This document shows, piece after piece, positions 32,301-40,856 of a stretch of DNA of 64,000 nucleotides. The notes beneath the pieces are model-generated. The model did no database searches. It saw nothing but the letters and a program-made list of their open reading frames with translations, and was not told the DNA's origin. Numbering within the stretch: position 1 is the first letter of the stretch; every line of letters begins with the position of its first letter. The stretch spans positions 62,001 through 126,000 of the forward strand of contig NZ_JAFMYV010000014.1 in NCBI RefSeq assembly GCF_017353185.1. The letters run 5' to 3'. A program made the translations under genes and the position numbers. The DNA comes from Fibrella rubiginis. Lineage in GTDB: Bacteria; Bacteroidota; Bacteroidia; Cytophagales; Spirosomataceae.

Positions 32301-34543
32301 GCGAAGTGCGCGGGGTGGCTAACAAGCCTGTACTGCTGGGAACCGATATCGATGTTGATTTTGACCAGGCTAAAGGCATTGTTGACCTGTCGATAAACCG
32401 CGACAACCGGAGCGTAGACGACACGCTCAGTTCAAGCATGGAGTTTCCGTATGCGGCCTACAAAACGAACATCAACCGGGCTACCTGGAACATGAAGGGC
32501 AAGACGATTGCCATGAAAGGCGACGTAAAAACATCCAATTTCACCGCCACCGCCGACGAGCAGGAGGGGTTGACCTTCAACGCGGGGGCAGCCCTGTATG
32601 ACATCGACAAGATGACGCTCAACATCAGCGGCGTTCCTTACGTAACGGCTGCCGATGCCCGAATCTATCCTAACAAGGGGCTGGTAACGGTTCGTCGGAA
32701 TGGTGATATGCTGCCCTTTACAAACGCACGGCTGGAACTGGACACAACAAGCCTGCACCACCGTCTGCGTAATGGTAATATTCAGGTTCAGTCACGAACC
32801 CGCTTTTCAGGTGATGCTACGTACCTGTTTACCACGGCTAAAGGCGATACGTCGGCCATCAAAATGGGCAGTTTTGAGCTGAAAGAAGCCGAAAAAACCG
32901 CCGCTACGCCTACCCGTGCCGTGGCCAGTCGTGATCGCAAAAAGCGGGGTGGGGCATCTGTAACGTCGCAGCCTCTGGCCACCTATTATACGGTAGCCCG
33001 CGCTGATATTCAAGAAGCTGACCGGCTGATGCTAGCCCCCAAAATTCAATTTAAGGGTGACGTATTGATGAAAGCACCGGAGAAAGACCTGTCACTGGAT
33101 GGGTTCATTAAACCCCTGCTGAAAAAACGGCCTGATCTGGTAAGCGGCTGGATTCCATTCAAGGAAAAAGTACTCGAAACCATTGAAGTACCCGTTAACG
33201 ACAAGCTCAAAAATGAAGGTGATCAGATACTGGTGGCAGGTATCCACTCACGCTATGGTAGCCCCGGCATTTACCCCTCGTTTTTGTCGCCGAAAGAAGA
33301 CAGCCGCGACGATGATATCTTCCGGGCTTCGGGCGTCATGCACTATGATGAGAAAGAAAAAACCTTTGTCATTGGTCCGAAAGTTGGTTCAGAAGGGTTG
33401 AGTGATGCGTTTGAAGGTAATTTTCTGTTTAACGACGACAAAGGCATCATGACCTTCCGGGGGGCGATGAACCTGCTCAACGCTCGCCCTAATCAGTATA
33501 TGCTGGCCAGCGGGTCGGCCCGTGTCAACGTCGATAGCGCACAATACCGGATCAACGCCTTGCTGGCTCTCACGTTTGCGTTGCCCGAACCAATCAATCA
33601 GGCTATTGCCACCAAGTTGGTAGAAGGGAATCTGGAGGAGAAAAACGATGAGCCTGCCGACGATGACCTGAACCGCCTCTCGGATAAGCTGCTGCCGCTG
33701 ATTGGTCAGAAAGCGGTGGATGACTACCGCAACAAGGCGCAAAACCAGCATGTGTCGCTGGCGCTGGCGTCGCCAAAGCTGAATACCACCCTGGTGCTCG
33801 CCAACACTAATCTGCGTTGGTCAGAGAAATTCAGCGCATTCTACACGGTAGGCAAACTGGGCGTGTCGAACATTCAGGCCACGGATATCAACGCGCAGAT
33901 GACCGGTCTGCTGGAAATTCGCAAAAGTGGTAACGGCGATGAGTTAAGCGTCTATATCGAGTCGTCGCCCGAAGTGTGGGCATTCTATGATTACAAACCC
34001 GGCGGCAAAGGTGGCGGTCAACTGGCCATTGTGACGTCTGAGCAGGACATCAATGACCGCATCACAGCTCTGCTAAGCAACAACAAGGGTAAGTCGCCAC
34101 TGGAAGTAGTGCCGGGTACGGAAGATGAGAAGTCGCTGTTTGTGGAACGGTACGAGGCGCAATACCGCGTGCGGGTTCGCCCAACCAAGACCGCGCCGAA
34201 GGCAAAACCAGCGCCAAAAGCCGAACCAACCATTGCGAAAGAAGCCGAACCGGCTGCGGCTGATTCGGGCTTTGGTGCGGAAGAAGCTGCCCCCGTCAAA
34301 CCCACAAAAGGAAAGGGTAAGTCGGCCAAAACCAAGCCCGAACGCCTAACGAGCGCTGCCGAAACCACGCCCGAAGAAACGGAATCTGTATCGGCCGAAA
34401 CGACCCCTGTTGCGAAAGAAACGACCAAAGCAAAAGCCGCCAAAGGAAAACCAGCTAAAGGGGAGCCTGCTAAAGTAGCGAAGAAAGAACCCGTCAAGAA
34501 AGAAGAAAAGAAAGACAAGGAGGACGAGAAAGAAGGCTTCTAG
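29369..34543 (+). CDS. Very large exported protein of unknown function
   Basis: A 1724-residue protein with an N-terminal signal peptide (MRYILSSLVMSLLAVSLAMG, cleavage near GQVV). The body appears mostly beta-stranded, with repeated phrases such as GKVLIVRGVDRFVISDSL and FTGQMKSGNMRYNGADLAFDY that recall a filamentous or OstA-like repeated fold, but no family was recognised with confidence. The last 140 or so residues are a low-complexity Lys/Ala/Pro/Glu/Thr tail (KAKPAPKAEPTIAKEAE and similar), probably disordered or wall-contacting. ATG 29369 is chosen for the signal peptide. It starts 26 bases after prmA and ends before a strong terminator. An envelope or gliding-related role is possible but not shown. 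Confidence 0.75.
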   Translation: MRYILSSLVMSLLAVSLAMGQVVKLSDNPEQFTADVQKLMATGGPVAVKAANDLTAVLAESRLEARQRERLMVLCRKMNQKRYQPVAHFAPLFESLYHAIYTAKPAVTAPDIDNLLLIAEKQFETNDAKAFARTMDAARAFLEQRELYGAKFNKTYLLGGTFAFRYVENGQTTTATESTSATSATAVAAPSKSNFDGWDAPVGIDTTQPREIGVANRPIIRRPIPTVSGPVITITNAILAIVANGDSVMVDNTAGDFLLRDGIWVGKGGTFSWALQGLADRYVTLTDYSMAVMNPRLLADDVTLTMQKGAKPIRGIFEYQSKKRFSNVPDQYPRFASYQNAESIPGLGSGLTYRGGLALAGKQLIGASASGQPALLTVADREGKTVFRVKSRKFEFRDSLITAPVAQFTGYIDVADSITHPAVQFKFDKETRVAWFNKVDRLEYGRVPFSDTYHKFYIQPEVARWDVPRKKIDFYQIGAKREVPVRMESFDYFQPQRYSDIATDYGFHPLQIIGNYITKTKQQSFLDDDITRFAPNINPQVLRGALSRMVLEGYIDRDDRTQQMRLSRKGILYVLAYNEKKDFDNFQINSYFGSNDSTKNATIDLNNKGKVLIVRGVDRFVISDSLKIFGLPTNKTIYIGKGRSLVFTGQMKSGNMRYNGADLAFDYDKFALNMNKIESITFTPEKLAAQGRTDEIGGDIKYEKPGSVLFATADNRSGKVKGKKTTQRLVMPEGMTVYFDQQERGSYRYNRKVYFKIPAIDNDSVGKGDISFIGTFHSDGIFPPFKAELKTMPDHTLGFTHTPPTSGTYPVYNSKSTVKTTSELVMDKTGLHTTGTLTHLAATLNAKQLTFMPDSVMASGETGQILESQATKVATTPTKKGQRAAATTATYYPNVALNNYTMKWWPQADSMVIATQKNSFNFFNGTTKLEGNLLVRASGLYGNGMLTRSDAEVESGSIKFNKDGFLADNAKLKVLSAGEVRGVANKPVLLGTDIDVDFDQAKGIVDLSINRDNRSVDDTLSSSMEFPYAAYKTNINRATWNMKGKTIAMKGDVKTSNFTATADEQEGLTFNAGAALYDIDKMTLNISGVPYVTAADARIYPNKGLVTVRRNGDMLPFTNARLELDTTSLHHRLRNGNIQVQSRTRFSGDATYLFTTAKGDTSAIKMGSFELKEAEKTAATPTRAVASRDRKKRGGASVTSQPLATYYTVARADIQEADRLMLAPKIQFKGDVLMKAPEKDLSLDGFIKPLLKKRPDLVSGWIPFKEKVLETIEVPVNDKLKNEGDQILVAGIHSRYGSPGIYPSFLSPKEDSRDDDIFRASGVMHYDEKEKTFVIGPKVGSEGLSDAFEGNFLFNDDKGIMTFRGAMNLLNARPNQYMLASGSARVNVDSAQYRINALLALTFALPEPINQAIATKLVEGNLEEKNDEPADDDLNRLSDKLLPLIGQKAVDDYRNKAQNQHVSLALASPKLNTTLVLANTNLRWSEKFSAFYTVGKLGVSNIQATDINAQMTGLLEIRKSGNGDELSVYIESSPEVWAFYDYKPGGKGGGQLAIVTSEQDINDRITALLSNNKGKSPLEVVPGTEDEKSLFVERYEAQYRVRVRPTKTAPKAKPAPKAEPTIAKEAEPAAADSGFGAEEAAPVKPTKGKGKSAKTKPERLTSAAETTPEETESVSAETTPVAKETTKAKAAKGKPAKGEPAKVAKKEPVKKEEKKDKEDEKEGF

Positions 34544-34581
34544 GCTGCACGTCTGCTGCTCTTATTGGTCCTGTCAGCAAC

Positions 34582-34618
34582 AAAAAAGCGCCCTCAGCCA
34601 TGCCGAGGGCGCTTTTTT
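34582..34618. terminator. Bidirectional terminator between the large exported protein and the CHRD gene
   Basis: A perfect 14-bp stem, AAAAAAGCGCCCTC / GAGGGCGCTTTTTT, with a 9-base loop lies between two convergent genes. Confidence 0.92.
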
Positions 34619-34635
34619 GTTAGAGCAAAACAAAG

Positions 34636-35457
34636 TTAGTAGGGCCTGATGTCGCCCCGGATTTCGCCGCCGGGATAAGCCGGAGTATGCAGGTTAGAAT
34701 AGTAGAACCCGTTCAGCAAACTATCGACGCGGGTGGCCGTGGTCAGCGTAGCCGTACCGATGATGGGCGATGCCAGTGCGGCGAACGGTATTTCAACGGG
34801 GCCATTGCCCGTGGTTGCGTTGTTGATCCGGTGCAGGTGACCCGCCGTGGGTGATAGTCCCGAATACGTTACCGTATAGCTCAACACGCGCGTGGCCGGA
34901 TCAACTACACCCGCAAACGTACCCGTAGCCAGCGATGGCGTAGCAGGCCGCTCAGAAGCACCATTCATGGTAGCCCGTAACCGAACAGGTCCTGCCAGGC
35001 GAATGTTGCCCCGAATCTCACCGCCAGGATTAGCTGTTGTGTGCAGGTTAGCATAATAGAATCCGTTGATCAGACTGTCGGCCCGGCCCTGTGAAGCCAG
35101 TGTAGCCGTGCCAATGATAGGCGAACCAAGTGCCGCGAACGGAATCTCAACCGGTCCGGTGCCTGTAGCTGAGTTAGGCGTGATCCGGTGCAGGTGACCC
35201 GCCACGGGTGTAATGCCTGAGTAGGTGACCGTATAGCTTAGCACGCGCGTAGAACGGTCGAACATACCAACAAACGTACCCGTACCGGGCGATGAAACGG
35301 GCGTTGGGCGTTCAGCCGAACCGCTCAGGGTCGATACCAGCATGACTTTCGCGTCAGACGCCAGCCCGGCAGATATTTCCCGGTGGTCGCAGGCGGTGAG
35401 CAATGAACCAATGGCGGCAGCGGCCACGGCAGTAAGGTAGATAGATCGTAGTGACAT
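34636..35457 (-). CDS. Lipoprotein with two CHRD domains
   Basis: A 273-residue protein with a lipoprotein signal (AAAIGSLLTAC, then DHRE). Two CHRD domains follow, about residues 40-155 and 158-273. Each has the pattern LSYTVTYSG, AGHLHR, PVEIPF, and ends NPGGEIRGNI or YPGGEIRGDI. CHRD domains are named after chordin and occur in secreted bacterial proteins of unknown role. The two halves are clearly an internal duplication. The CDHRE start is shared with the DUF4394 lipoprotein at 8144. Confidence 0.88.
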   Translation of the reverse strand: MSLRSIYLTAVAAAAIGSLLTACDHREISAGLASDAKVMLVSTLSGSAERPTPVSSPGTGTFVGMFDRSTRVLSYTVTYSGITPVAGHLHRITPNSATGTGPVEIPFAALGSPIIGTATLASQGRADSLINGFYYANLHTTANPGGEIRGNIRLAGPVRLRATMNGASERPATPSLATGTFAGVVDPATRVLSYTVTYSGLSPTAGHLHRINNATTGNGPVEIPFAALASPIIGTATLTTATRVDSLLNGFYYSNLHTPAYPGGEIRGDIRPY

Positions 35458-35762
35458 AATTGACTATTGGGATTTGTTAAAAAGTTGACCGTCTGAGGGA
35501 TAAGAACCCACTATGTCTGTAGGCAAGGGCAGACACATTACATGTAAACGGGTGGAACATCCTTGTGTGCACCACAGCCAACTACGACGAACAGTTCCAA
35601 TTGGATGCGTGGCCGAGCGGGTTTATTTCCTGTTGTTTATTGGGCGGCAGCACAAGCAGCCGATAAGGTTGGAATAAAATAGGACAGCTAATTTTGATTT
35701 AATCTAAATAAGGACAACCTTTGTGTTATCAATAAAGATTCTAAACAAAGAATCGCAGTGCC
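35458..35762. other. Divergent regulatory region between the CHRD and TonB-receptor genes
   Basis: This 305-base gap separates divergent genes. It has a likely operator and -7 element near 35696-35723 for the receptor. It also contains a short tRNA-like 18-mer at 35603-35620 with no cloverleaf around it. Nothing else was seen. Confidence 0.5.
35696..35723 (+). promoter_or_regulatory. Possible metal-repressor operator and promoter of the siderophore receptor
   Basis: ATTTA-ATC-TAAAT is a small AT-rich inverted repeat within 35697-35710, followed by AACCTTTG (35716-35723), one base from the -7 consensus. An iron-responsive repressor site is expected before a siderophore receptor; assignment to Fur or a DtxR-type protein is not possible from sequence. 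Confidence 0.3.
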
Positions 35763-38198
35763 ATGAACCAACGCATACACCTGATAGCACCTCTTTTCGC
35801 GCTTTTCTTCGCTTCATCCGGCGTCACCTTTGCCAGTAACATTGCTTCCTCTTCCACATGCGGCTCCTTTTTTGTCGACAACGATGATGACGACCAGCAG
35901 CATGGCTCTGTAAAAGGACGCATCATTACGCAGGACGGACAGCCAGCGGCATTTGTGACTATCTCGGTGAAAGGCACCGCCAAAGGCACGACCACATCCG
36001 ACGATGGCAGCTACCAGCTTCGCCACCTGACCATTGGTGAACACACCTTGGTCATGTCATTTGTTGGGTTACAGACGCAGAAGCAAACCGTTACGGTTCA
36101 ACCCGGACAGACCACGCAACTTGACCTCACGCTCCAGGAAACTGCCCAGCAGTTGGGCGAGGTGCAGGTAAGAGGCTATAAATCGGCCAACCAGGTGCCG
36201 GTGAGCGTAGGTAAAGTGGCTATAAAACCCCTGGATCTGCCCCAAAGCGTGGCCGTCATTGATCGCGACGTGCTGGATCGGCAGCAGACGTTGCGGCTTA
36301 GCGACGTGCTGATGAACACCAATGGGGTCTATGTAATGGGGGCTACGGGCGGCTATCAGGAAGAAATTGCCGGGCGCGGATTTGCCTTCAACAGCAGCAA
36401 CACCTTCAAAAATGGCGTTCGGTATAACAACGGTGTCATGCCCGAAATCTCGTCGCTGGAGCGCGTAGAGGTACTGAAGGGGTCGGCAGCTATTTTATTT
36501 GGCAATGTGGCAGCGGGTGGGATTTTGAATCTGGTTACCAAAAAGCCCCGTTTCGAGTCGGGGGGGCAGGTGGCTATGCGGGTAGGCAGTTTCGGTTTCT
36601 ACAAACCCTCGTTCGACGTGTATGGTGGCATCAGCCAGAACGTGGCGCTCCGGCTGAATGGTACCTACGAGAACAGCCGCAGCTTCCGCGATGAGGTAAA
36701 AGGCGAACGTATCTACGTGAACCCGTCGCTGTTGGTGAAGCTGGGCAACCGCACCGAATTGTTGCTCGAGGCTGACTATCTGAAAGACAGCCGTACGCTT
36801 GATTTTGGCATCGGCGCTATTAATTACACTATACCCAATATACCCAGAGACCGCTTTCTTGGTACGTCCTGGGGCTACAATCGCATTGAACAGGCGAGCA
36901 CTACCGCCACGCTAACCCACCGCCTGAACGACGTTTGGCAGGTGCGGGCCACGGGCGGGATGCAAAATTTTACCAGTGATCTCTTCGGTATTCTACGGCC
37001 TAACGGCAACAATCAGTTTATTAAAACCAATGGCGATTGGGTGCGGGGCCTGCAACGGACCGGCATCAACGAAACTTACTGGATTGGTCAGGTTGACCTA
37101 ACGGGGATTTTCAGCACGGGTGGCATCAAGCACACGCTCCTGATTGGTGCCGACGCCGATCAGTACCGCACCAATACCACAGCCTACACCAACCTGGCCG
37201 TGTATGACACGATTAATGTGTTTAACCCTGCCAAATTCCGCCTTCGCAACGACATCCCCACGCTGACAGCCCGCCAACTCACACAGGCACCGATCAACCG
37301 CGCCGGGGTATATGTACAGGACCTGATTGCGCTGTCTGAAAAATGGAAAGTGCTGGCCGGCCTGCGCTGGAGCTACCAGCAAACGGGCAGCACCGTCACT
37401 ACCCTGGCCGACAGTAAGGCCAGCACCGTTACTACGTTCGATGACGCTTTCACACCGCGTTTGGGACTGGTATATCAGCCCCGGCAGACCACGGCTCTGT
37501 TTGTGAGCTACGCCAACTCGTTTGCTGTCAACACGGGTGTCGACGTGGCGGGTAATGCCCTGCCGCCTTCGTTTATCAACCAGTATGAAGCCGGTATCAA
37601 GAACGATTTGTTCAACGGCTTTTTGTCGGCCAACGCCACGGTCTACCAGATCAAAAACAGCAATCTGGCTCAAACCAGCCTCCAGAACGGCAATACCAAC
37701 ACAAACATTAAGGAACTGGCCGGAGAGGTGACCAGCCGGGGTGTGGAGGTCGATGTGAAAAGCAAGACTATGCGTGGTATCTCGTTTCTGGCGGGCTACA
37801 GCTACAACGAAACGCGCTATACCCAAAGCAACACGTATATAGTAGGTAGCCTGCTACGCTACAACCCTAACCATACCGCCAACGCCAGCGTGTTCTACAC
37901 CGTGCAGCGGTCGGGCTTTGGTCAGGGGGTGCAACTGGGCCTCACCGCCTTCTACATGGGCGAACGCATGGCGGGGCGGTCTACCCGTACTACCGTGGCT
38001 AACGACGCGTTTCGCCTGATCCCGCTGCCTGCCTATTCCCAATTAAACGCCTCGGTGGGGTATGTACGACCCCGGTATGCCATTCGGGCTAATATGACTA
38101 ACCTGTTTGATGTGCTGAGCTACAATGTTCACGACGACAACAGCATCAACCCCATTGCACCGCGTCAGGTATCGGCTACGTTGTCGTGGAATTGGTAA
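35763..38198 (+). CDS. TonB-dependent siderophore receptor
   Basis: An 811-residue outer-membrane receptor. A signal peptide (LIAPLFALFFASSG) is followed by a carboxypeptidase-regulatory-like domain (GQPAAFVTISVKGTAKGT), typical of Bacteroidota. The plug domain has DLPQSVAVIDRDVLDRQQ, IAGRGFAFNSS and ERVEVLKGSAAILFG, the set seen in FhuA/FpvA-type siderophore receptors. A 22-strand barrel follows, ending in the aromatic YTVQ..SATLSWNW type terminus. It imports ferric siderophore using TonB energy; which siderophore is unknown. An AT-rich operator-like site lies upstream. It is followed by a terminator and a second receptor gene. Confidence 0.92.
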   Translation: MNQRIHLIAPLFALFFASSGVTFASNIASSSTCGSFFVDNDDDDQQHGSVKGRIITQDGQPAAFVTISVKGTAKGTTTSDDGSYQLRHLTIGEHTLVMSFVGLQTQKQTVTVQPGQTTQLDLTLQETAQQLGEVQVRGYKSANQVPVSVGKVAIKPLDLPQSVAVIDRDVLDRQQTLRLSDVLMNTNGVYVMGATGGYQEEIAGRGFAFNSSNTFKNGVRYNNGVMPEISSLERVEVLKGSAAILFGNVAAGGILNLVTKKPRFESGGQVAMRVGSFGFYKPSFDVYGGISQNVALRLNGTYENSRSFRDEVKGERIYVNPSLLVKLGNRTELLLEADYLKDSRTLDFGIGAINYTIPNIPRDRFLGTSWGYNRIEQASTTATLTHRLNDVWQVRATGGMQNFTSDLFGILRPNGNNQFIKTNGDWVRGLQRTGINETYWIGQVDLTGIFSTGGIKHTLLIGADADQYRTNTTAYTNLAVYDTINVFNPAKFRLRNDIPTLTARQLTQAPINRAGVYVQDLIALSEKWKVLAGLRWSYQQTGSTVTTLADSKASTVTTFDDAFTPRLGLVYQPRQTTALFVSYANSFAVNTGVDVAGNALPPSFINQYEAGIKNDLFNGFLSANATVYQIKNSNLAQTSLQNGNTNTNIKELAGEVTSRGVEVDVKSKTMRGISFLAGYSYNETRYTQSNTYIVGSLLRYNPNHTANASVFYTVQRSGFGQGVQLGLTAFYMGERMAGRSTRTTVANDAFRLIPLPAYSQLNASVGYVRPRYAIRANMTNLFDVLSYNVHDDNSINPIAPRQVSATLSWNW

Positions 38199-38220
38199 GA
38201 GGTAATCTGGGTATAAGGAT

Positions 38221-38262
38221 AGGGTTTCATGGGGCTATGCTCCCCGTGAAACCCTTATTTTT
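38221..38262 (+). terminator. Terminator after the siderophore receptor
   Basis: A 14-bp stem (38221-38234 with 38242-38255, one G-T pair) is followed by TTATTTTT. The T-run overlaps the next gene's -7 element. Confidence 0.75.
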
Positions 38263-38263
38263 G
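38256..38263 (+). promoter_or_regulatory. Promoter -7 element of the second receptor gene
   Basis: TATTTTTG fits TAnnTTTG and ends four bases before ATG 38268, predicting a leaderless transcript. It overlaps the terminator T-run of the preceding gene. Confidence 0.4.
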
Positions 38264-38267
38264 TCCC

Positions 38268-40856
38268 ATGCTCAATGTGTACCTGCTAGTAGCTACGTTA
38301 ACCTGCCGTGCCGATAGCCTGCCCAGGCCCGATTCGCTCCGGGCCGTACAGTTGCCGGGCATCGTAGTGTCGGCTTCGCGGGTGGCCGAATCGGTGCTGC
38401 GATCGCCCGTGAGCGTGGAAGTTATCGACGCCAGACGTATTCGGCAGTCGGCCCAACCGTCCTATTTCGATGCTATCGAGAACCTCAAAGGAGTGCAGTT
38501 GCTTACATCGAGCCTGGGGTTTAAAGTCTATAACACGCGGGGTTTTGCCAATACCACCAACGTGCGGTTTGTGCAACTGGTAGATGGGCGTGACAACCAG
38601 GCTCCCCATATTGGCGCCCCCATTGCCAACGCGCTGGCCCCCTCAGACCTTGATATCGAGCGCGTTGAGGTAGTGCCTGGTGTGGCGTCGGCACTCTACG
38701 GACTCAATGCGCTCAACGGCCTCGTCACCCTGATCACCCGCAACCCGTTCGATTCGCCGGGCCTGAGCATTGGGCAAAAGACGGGTTTGACCTGGCCGGG
38801 ATCACTGGCCCAACCGTTGGCAGAGGGTACTAATTACGTGGGCATGACTAATGCTGCTCCCAGGCTGTATTCCGAGAGCAGCCTGCGCTACGCCCGGCGA
38901 CTGGGGCAGCGGTGGGCCGTTAAACTCAACGTGGTCTATCAGCGCGGCTATGATTGGATAGCTGGAAACCGAACCGATCTTACACCCAATGCCAACGCTT
39001 CATTGGGCCTGTTTGGGGCCGAAAACCCCGCTATCGACGCCGTCAATGGCTATGGTAACGAAGCCGCCAACCGCCGCACCCTCACGCTGGGCGGCTCCAA
39101 CTATGTGGTGGCCCGCACGGGTTATTACGAAGCTGACGCCACCGACTATCGCCTCCAGAACCTGCGTGGCGACCTGTCGGTCCATTACCGGTTTCGCCCA
39201 AACACCGAACTGGCTTATACCTACCAGGGGGCCACGCTCGACAATGTGTATCAGCGCACCAACCGCTTCCGGCTCGACAATTACTATCTCGATCAGCATA
39301 GCCTCTCGTTTTCTTCACCGTCGGTGCAGGCGCGGGCCTACCGTACCCACGAAACCACCGGCGATTCGTACAACATCCGGTCGATGGCCGAGAACATAGA
39401 CAAGGGTTTTAAGTCGGACAGTCAGTGGTACAGTGATTTTACGAACCAGTTTAACGCCGATATACAGGCCAGTCGCTCTGTAACCGACGCCCTCCGCGAT
39501 GCCCGCGCTACCGCCGACAAGGGCCGCCCGGTGCCGGGATCGGCAGCCTTTGCTGAGCAGGTTGCGAAGCTCCGCGCCATTAACAACTGGGATATTGGTG
39601 CGGCCCTGCGAGTGCAATCGTGGCTGTATCATGCCGAGGCACAGGTAGAACCCACCAAGGCGCTGTGGGCAGGGTTTCGCCAGCGTACCGGCGTTGATAT
39701 CCTGGCTGGTTTCGACATGCGCCGGTACGTGGTTTTCCCCGACGGCAACTACTTTGTTAATCCCACCGAACCGGGCCAAAACCTCATCTATGGCAAAATA
39801 GGAGGCTTTTTACAGGTTACCCGCCAATTCTTCGACGATAAACTAAAACTGACCGGCTCACTACGACTCGACAAAAACGACTATTTCGCCGCCCGGCTGA
39901 ATCCCCGGCTGGCGGTGGTGTATTCGCCCACCGAAGCGCATAATTTTCGGCTATCCTATCAGAACGGTTACCGGTTTCCGTCGTTGTTCGAGGCGTTTTC
40001 CAATGTCAATTCGGGCGGGGTAAAGCGGGTGGGCGGGCTGCCGGTATTGTCGCAGAATCAGCGAATCTTCGAGCGGGCTTACCTCCGCACGTCTATCGAC
40101 GCATTTCAGGCGGCTATCAACGTCGACGTAAACCTTAATAAACTCACCACCAATCAGGCCATTCAGAAGAACAAAGGACTCCTGAAAGCCAGCCCCTATA
40201 CCTACCTGCAACCAGAGCAGGTAAACAGTATTGAGTTGGGTTATAAGGGGTTGCTGGTGCAACAACGGCTCTTCGTCGACGTTGATTTTTATTACACAGC
40301 CTACCGAAACTTTATAGCGCAGGTTAACGCCAACGTGCCTAAAGGCACCAATCCTGATTCGCTGGGTTATTATTTTGCCAACAGCAACGGGCAAAACCGC
40401 TACCGGCTCTGGACCAATTCACAGTCGCGCGTGTACAACTATGGAGCTAGCCTTGGCCTGCGTTACGGTCTCACGCGCCATTGGTCGGTGGGGGGTAATG
40501 CCTCATTTGCCCGGCTGGACCGTGCCGAAAACGGTGACGGCCTCGAGAGTGCCTTCAATACCCCAACCTGGATTACCAACGCCAGCGTATCAAACGCTGA
40601 CGTCTGGAACGGCATTGGCTTTTCGGTCAATTACAAGTACCAGAGTGCGTTTCTGTGGCAGTCGGAACTGGCTACGGGCACAGTGCAGCCCATTAATAAC
40701 GTCGATGCGCAGGTGAGCTACCGCTTTGTAAAAGCGGGATTACTACTTAAGCTGGGCGGTACCAACGTGCTGAACCGTCCGTACTACAGCTTCATTGGCG
40801 GCCCGCTAGTGGGCGGTTTCTACTACACAAATTTGATTTGGGAACTGACGAAATGA
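38268..40856 (+). CDS. TonB-dependent receptor
   Basis: An 862-residue outer-membrane receptor without the carboxypeptidase-like N-terminal domain of its neighbour. The plug is visible as VAESVLRSPVSVEVIDARRI, VYNTRGFANTTNVRF, LVDGRDNQ and ERVEVVPGVASALYGLNALNG, followed by a large barrel with NFRLSYQNGYRFPSLFEAF and a C-terminal strand ending FYYTNLIWELTK. A short N-terminal segment (MLNVYLLVATLTCRADS) may be a signal peptide. The ligand is unknown. The stop overlaps the ribD start by four bases, so the two may be co-translated, which hints at a link with flavin or pteridine metabolism but proves none. Confidence 0.88.
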   Translation: MLNVYLLVATLTCRADSLPRPDSLRAVQLPGIVVSASRVAESVLRSPVSVEVIDARRIRQSAQPSYFDAIENLKGVQLLTSSLGFKVYNTRGFANTTNVRFVQLVDGRDNQAPHIGAPIANALAPSDLDIERVEVVPGVASALYGLNALNGLVTLITRNPFDSPGLSIGQKTGLTWPGSLAQPLAEGTNYVGMTNAAPRLYSESSLRYARRLGQRWAVKLNVVYQRGYDWIAGNRTDLTPNANASLGLFGAENPAIDAVNGYGNEAANRRTLTLGGSNYVVARTGYYEADATDYRLQNLRGDLSVHYRFRPNTELAYTYQGATLDNVYQRTNRFRLDNYYLDQHSLSFSSPSVQARAYRTHETTGDSYNIRSMAENIDKGFKSDSQWYSDFTNQFNADIQASRSVTDALRDARATADKGRPVPGSAAFAEQVAKLRAINNWDIGAALRVQSWLYHAEAQVEPTKALWAGFRQRTGVDILAGFDMRRYVVFPDGNYFVNPTEPGQNLIYGKIGGFLQVTRQFFDDKLKLTGSLRLDKNDYFAARLNPRLAVVYSPTEAHNFRLSYQNGYRFPSLFEAFSNVNSGGVKRVGGLPVLSQNQRIFERAYLRTSIDAFQAAINVDVNLNKLTTNQAIQKNKGLLKASPYTYLQPEQVNSIELGYKGLLVQQRLFVDVDFYYTAYRNFIAQVNANVPKGTNPDSLGYYFANSNGQNRYRLWTNSQSRVYNYGASLGLRYGLTRHWSVGGNASFARLDRAENGDGLESAFNTPTWITNASVSNADVWNGIGFSVNYKYQSAFLWQSELATGTVQPINNVDAQVSYRFVKAGLLLKLGGTNVLNRPYYSFIGGPLVGGFYYTNLIWELTK

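Noticed and set aside
35603..35620. An 18-base stretch resembling the 5' end and D-arm of a tRNA-Ser or tRNA-Leu
   Set aside because: No anticodon stem, T-loop or 3' half follows in the next 150 bases, so it is not a tRNA gene. It could be a chance match or an old attachment-site trace.
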